A stretch of DNA of 7,312 nt, from contig CALRCS010000032.1 of assembly GCA_943354625.1 (NCBI GenBank), positions 1 to 7,312 on the forward strand, read 5' to 3'. Shown one piece after another: positions 6,548-7,312 of the stretch. The position numbers were made by a program, and so were the translations under genes. A model generated the notes under the pieces. It was not told the DNA's origin. It made no database searches and was given only the letters and a program-made list of their open reading frames with translations. The stretch's first letter is position 1, and each line of letters begins with the position of its first letter. The stretch comes from Candidatus Nomurabacteria bacterium. Lineage in GTDB: Bacteria > Patescibacteriota > Minisyncoccia > Phycocordibacterales > PALSA-1337.

Positions 6548-6576
6548 AGTATATCAAATCAGACGGTATCTTTGAA
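6548..6576 (-). promoter_or_regulatory. Promoter of the HIT gene
   Basis: On the minus strand, TTCAAA (plus 6571-6576, 4/6) and TATACT (plus 6548-6553, 5/6) are 17 nt apart. The -10 ends 7 nt before the ATG, which again predicts a leaderless transcript. The promoter lies just beyond the terminator of microprotein gene B, so the two genes are separate units. Confidence 0.55.
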
Positions 6577-6581
6577 TATAT

Positions 6582-6615
6582 AAAAAACTAGAGCTGTACA
6601 ACCGTACAGCCCTAG
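6582..6615 (-). terminator. Intrinsic terminator of microprotein gene B
   Basis: Read on the minus strand, CTAGGGCTGTAC and GTACAGCTCTAG form a 12-position stem with a single mismatch and a 4-nt loop (plus arms 6588-6599 and 6604-6615). TTTTTT follows (plus 6582-6587). It begins 6 nt beyond the stop of the small gene at 6622-6756. Confidence 0.85.
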
Positions 6616-6621
6616 GTAGAG

Positions 6622-6756
6622 TTATAATTCCCCAAACGCAATCAGCACCAGGATAACTGATATAACAGCCATAAAATAGTCGTCTGACAAGTACATGGCT
6701 ACTAGTCCAGCAATCGCAGCAAAGTAAAGCGCCTTGCCAAAATTTGTTGTACTCAT
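6622..6756 (-). CDS. 44-residue two-helix membrane microprotein (copy B)
   Basis: An ATG at 6756 opens a 44-codon frame ending in TAA (6622-6624). It aligns end to end with copy A: 22 identical residues, no gap, with most other changes hydrophobic for hydrophobic. Shared features are F6, A9, AAIAG (13-17), Y22-x-S24, Y27, MAVI (29-32), LV (36-37), I39 and the ending GEL. The turn is S-D-D-Y here and S-G-S-Y in copy A, so this copy has an acidic loop between the two predicted helices (about 9-23 and 28-41). It has no SD, its own promoter and a strong hairpin terminator. It diverges from recJ and lies upstream of the HIT gene on the same strand. I recognise no family. A membrane hairpin with a structural or regulatory role is inference only. 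Confidence 0.82.
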   Translation of the reverse strand: MSTTNFGKALYFAAIAGLVAMYLSDDYFMAVISVILVLIAFGEL

Positions 6757-6797
6757 ACTCTTATTATGATGTCATACATTATAGTTAATGTTAAATC
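6757..6797 (-). promoter_or_regulatory. Promoter of microprotein gene B
   Basis: On the minus strand, TTAACA (plus 6789-6794) and CATCAT (plus 6766-6771) have the same 17-nt spacing as in front of copy A; the -10 is weaker. A perfect TATAAT hexamer lies inside the conserved spacer and could be the real -10, in which case a leader of about 15-20 nt would result. ATGACATCAT replaces the perfect palindrome of copy A. Confidence 0.6.
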
Positions 6798-6818
6798 AGG
6801 CTATCCTACATCAAGAAT

Positions 6819-6833
6819 GTTATACTAGTATTT
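6819..6833 (+). promoter_or_regulatory. Extended -10 promoter of recJ
   Basis: TATACT (6821-6826) is preceded by TGT, giving TGnTATACT, and lies 7 nt before the recJ ATG. No good -35 is visible, which is usual for extended -10 promoters. A leaderless recJ mRNA is predicted. Confidence 0.55.
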
Positions 6834-7312
6834 ATGTCGAAAGCTCAGTCAAAGTACAAGACCCGTGAACGCATGAACGGAGATTTTATTGATAATCTTC
6901 TTTTTCATCGTGGTATAAAGACTCCAGAGGAAAAAGAGAATTTCCTTAATCCAGATTATAATAAACATATCCACGATCCTTTTCTTTTGAAAGATGCAGA
7001 AAAAGCTGCAAAGAGGGTAGTGAAAGCTATCGAAAATAATGAAAAAATCGTTATTTATAGCGATTATGATGCTGACGGTATTCCTGCTGGGGTTATTTTC
7101 CATGATTTTTTTAAAAAAATTGGATATAAAAATTTTACAAACTATATTCCACATAGGCATAATGAAGGTTTTGGTCTCAATACTGATGCTGTAGATGGAT
7201 TTACAAAAGAAAAAGTAAACTTACTTGTAACTCTTGACTGTGGAATTTCTGACATTGAAGCAGTGAAGCTGGCTCAAGAAAATGGTATCGATGTCATCAT
7301 AACAGATCATCA
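6834..7312 (+). CDS. recJ: Single-stranded-DNA-specific exonuclease RecJ (3' truncated)
   Basis: RecJ degrades single-stranded DNA 5' to 3' in recombination and repair. The first 159 codons are in the window and the frame is open at the right edge. DHH-family motifs are clear: motif I DYDADG (77-82; most RecJ have DYDVDG), then YIPHRHNEGFGL (104-115), motif II TLDCGIS (133-139) and the start of motif III, TDH (157-159), cut off within the second His codon of DHH. The N-terminal part (HRGIKTPEEKENFLNPDY, then DPFLLKDAEKAAKRV) is also typical of RecJ. The start at ATG 6834 fits the family's N-terminal length and the -10 box 7 nt upstream; there is no SD. The gene diverges from microprotein gene B, with about 77 nt between the two start codons. 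The later domains (DHHA1 and OB-fold) are outside the window. Confidence 0.95.
   Translation, partial: MSKAQSKYKTRERMNGDFIDNLLFHRGIKTPEEKENFLNPDYNKHIHDPFLLKDAEKAAKRVVKAIENNEKIVIYSDYDADGIPAGVIFHDFFKKIGYKNFTNYIPHRHNEGFGLNTDAVDGFTKEKVNLLVTLDCGISDIEAVKLAQENGIDVIITDH

Noticed and set aside
6321..6575. Plus-strand 84-codon open frame
   Set aside because: It is antisense to the HIT gene and its promoter; the HIT protein is clearly the real product.
5056..6756. Type I toxin-antitoxin explanation for the microprotein pair
   Set aside because: The proteins are small and hydrophobic, but known type I toxins are mostly single-helix and have an overlapping antisense RNA. I see no convincing antisense promoter and terminator across either gene.
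6849..7160. Minus-strand 103-codon open frame
   Set aside because: It is antisense to recJ, whose DHH motifs are unmistakable. The hydrophobic, Ile/Phe-rich product is what antisense of Lys/Glu/Asn-rich coding gives.
1..7312. CRISPR array, tRNA, rRNA or insertion sequence
   Set aside because: No regularly spaced repeats, cloverleaf-like segments, rRNA motifs or transposase motifs are visible. The only sizeable repeat is the microprotein unit.

Overview
The window looks like a piece of an AT-rich genome from the Patescibacteria (Candidate Phyla Radiation), most likely the Parcubacteria group. This is an inference from four things: a minor-pilin cluster joined directly to glycolysis genes, a shortened phosphoglycerate kinase, very tight gene packing, and start codons that mostly lack a Shine-Dalgarno (SD) sequence but sit a few bases behind a -10 box. 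TGA serves as an ordinary stop (ends of gmk and of one small gene), so the TGA-recoded Gracilibacteria/Absconditabacteria are unlikely. No rRNA or marker gene is present to fix the lineage.

Layout. Positions 1-2449 (+) hold three surface or pilus genes: the 3' end of a pilin-like protein with a carboxypeptidase-regulatory-type beta domain, a PilW/GspJ-like prepilin, and a large PilX/GspK-like protein. Positions 2466-4968 (+) hold tpiA, pgk and gmk, closed by a strong intrinsic terminator at 4973-5010. tpiA has its own extended -10 promoter. gmk has its own likely promoter, a strong SD and a TTG start.

Positions 5011-6833 are the less ordinary part. Two 44-codon genes lie on the minus strand (5056-5190 and 6622-6756). 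They encode two-helix membrane microproteins that are 22/44 identical without gaps. Each has a promoter whose core is 28/33 identical between copies and each ends in its own hairpin terminator, so this is a duplicated complete transcription unit. Between the copies lie an unrecognised 285-residue soluble protein (5281-6138, +) and a HIT-family hydrolase (6169-6540, -) that converge on each other. From 6834 (+) the window enters recJ, which runs off the right edge.

How it fits together. TpiA and Pgk act in lower glycolysis, Gmk makes GDP for GTP synthesis, the HIT protein probably hydrolyses nucleotide conjugates, and RecJ is a 5'-3' single-strand exonuclease. The pilin genes would supply minor subunits of a type IV pilus or pseudopilus. 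The microprotein pair is the best candidate for something undescribed. Many starts here (tpiA, HIT, recJ, both microproteins) have a -10-like hexamer only 6-9 nt upstream, which predicts leaderless mRNAs.
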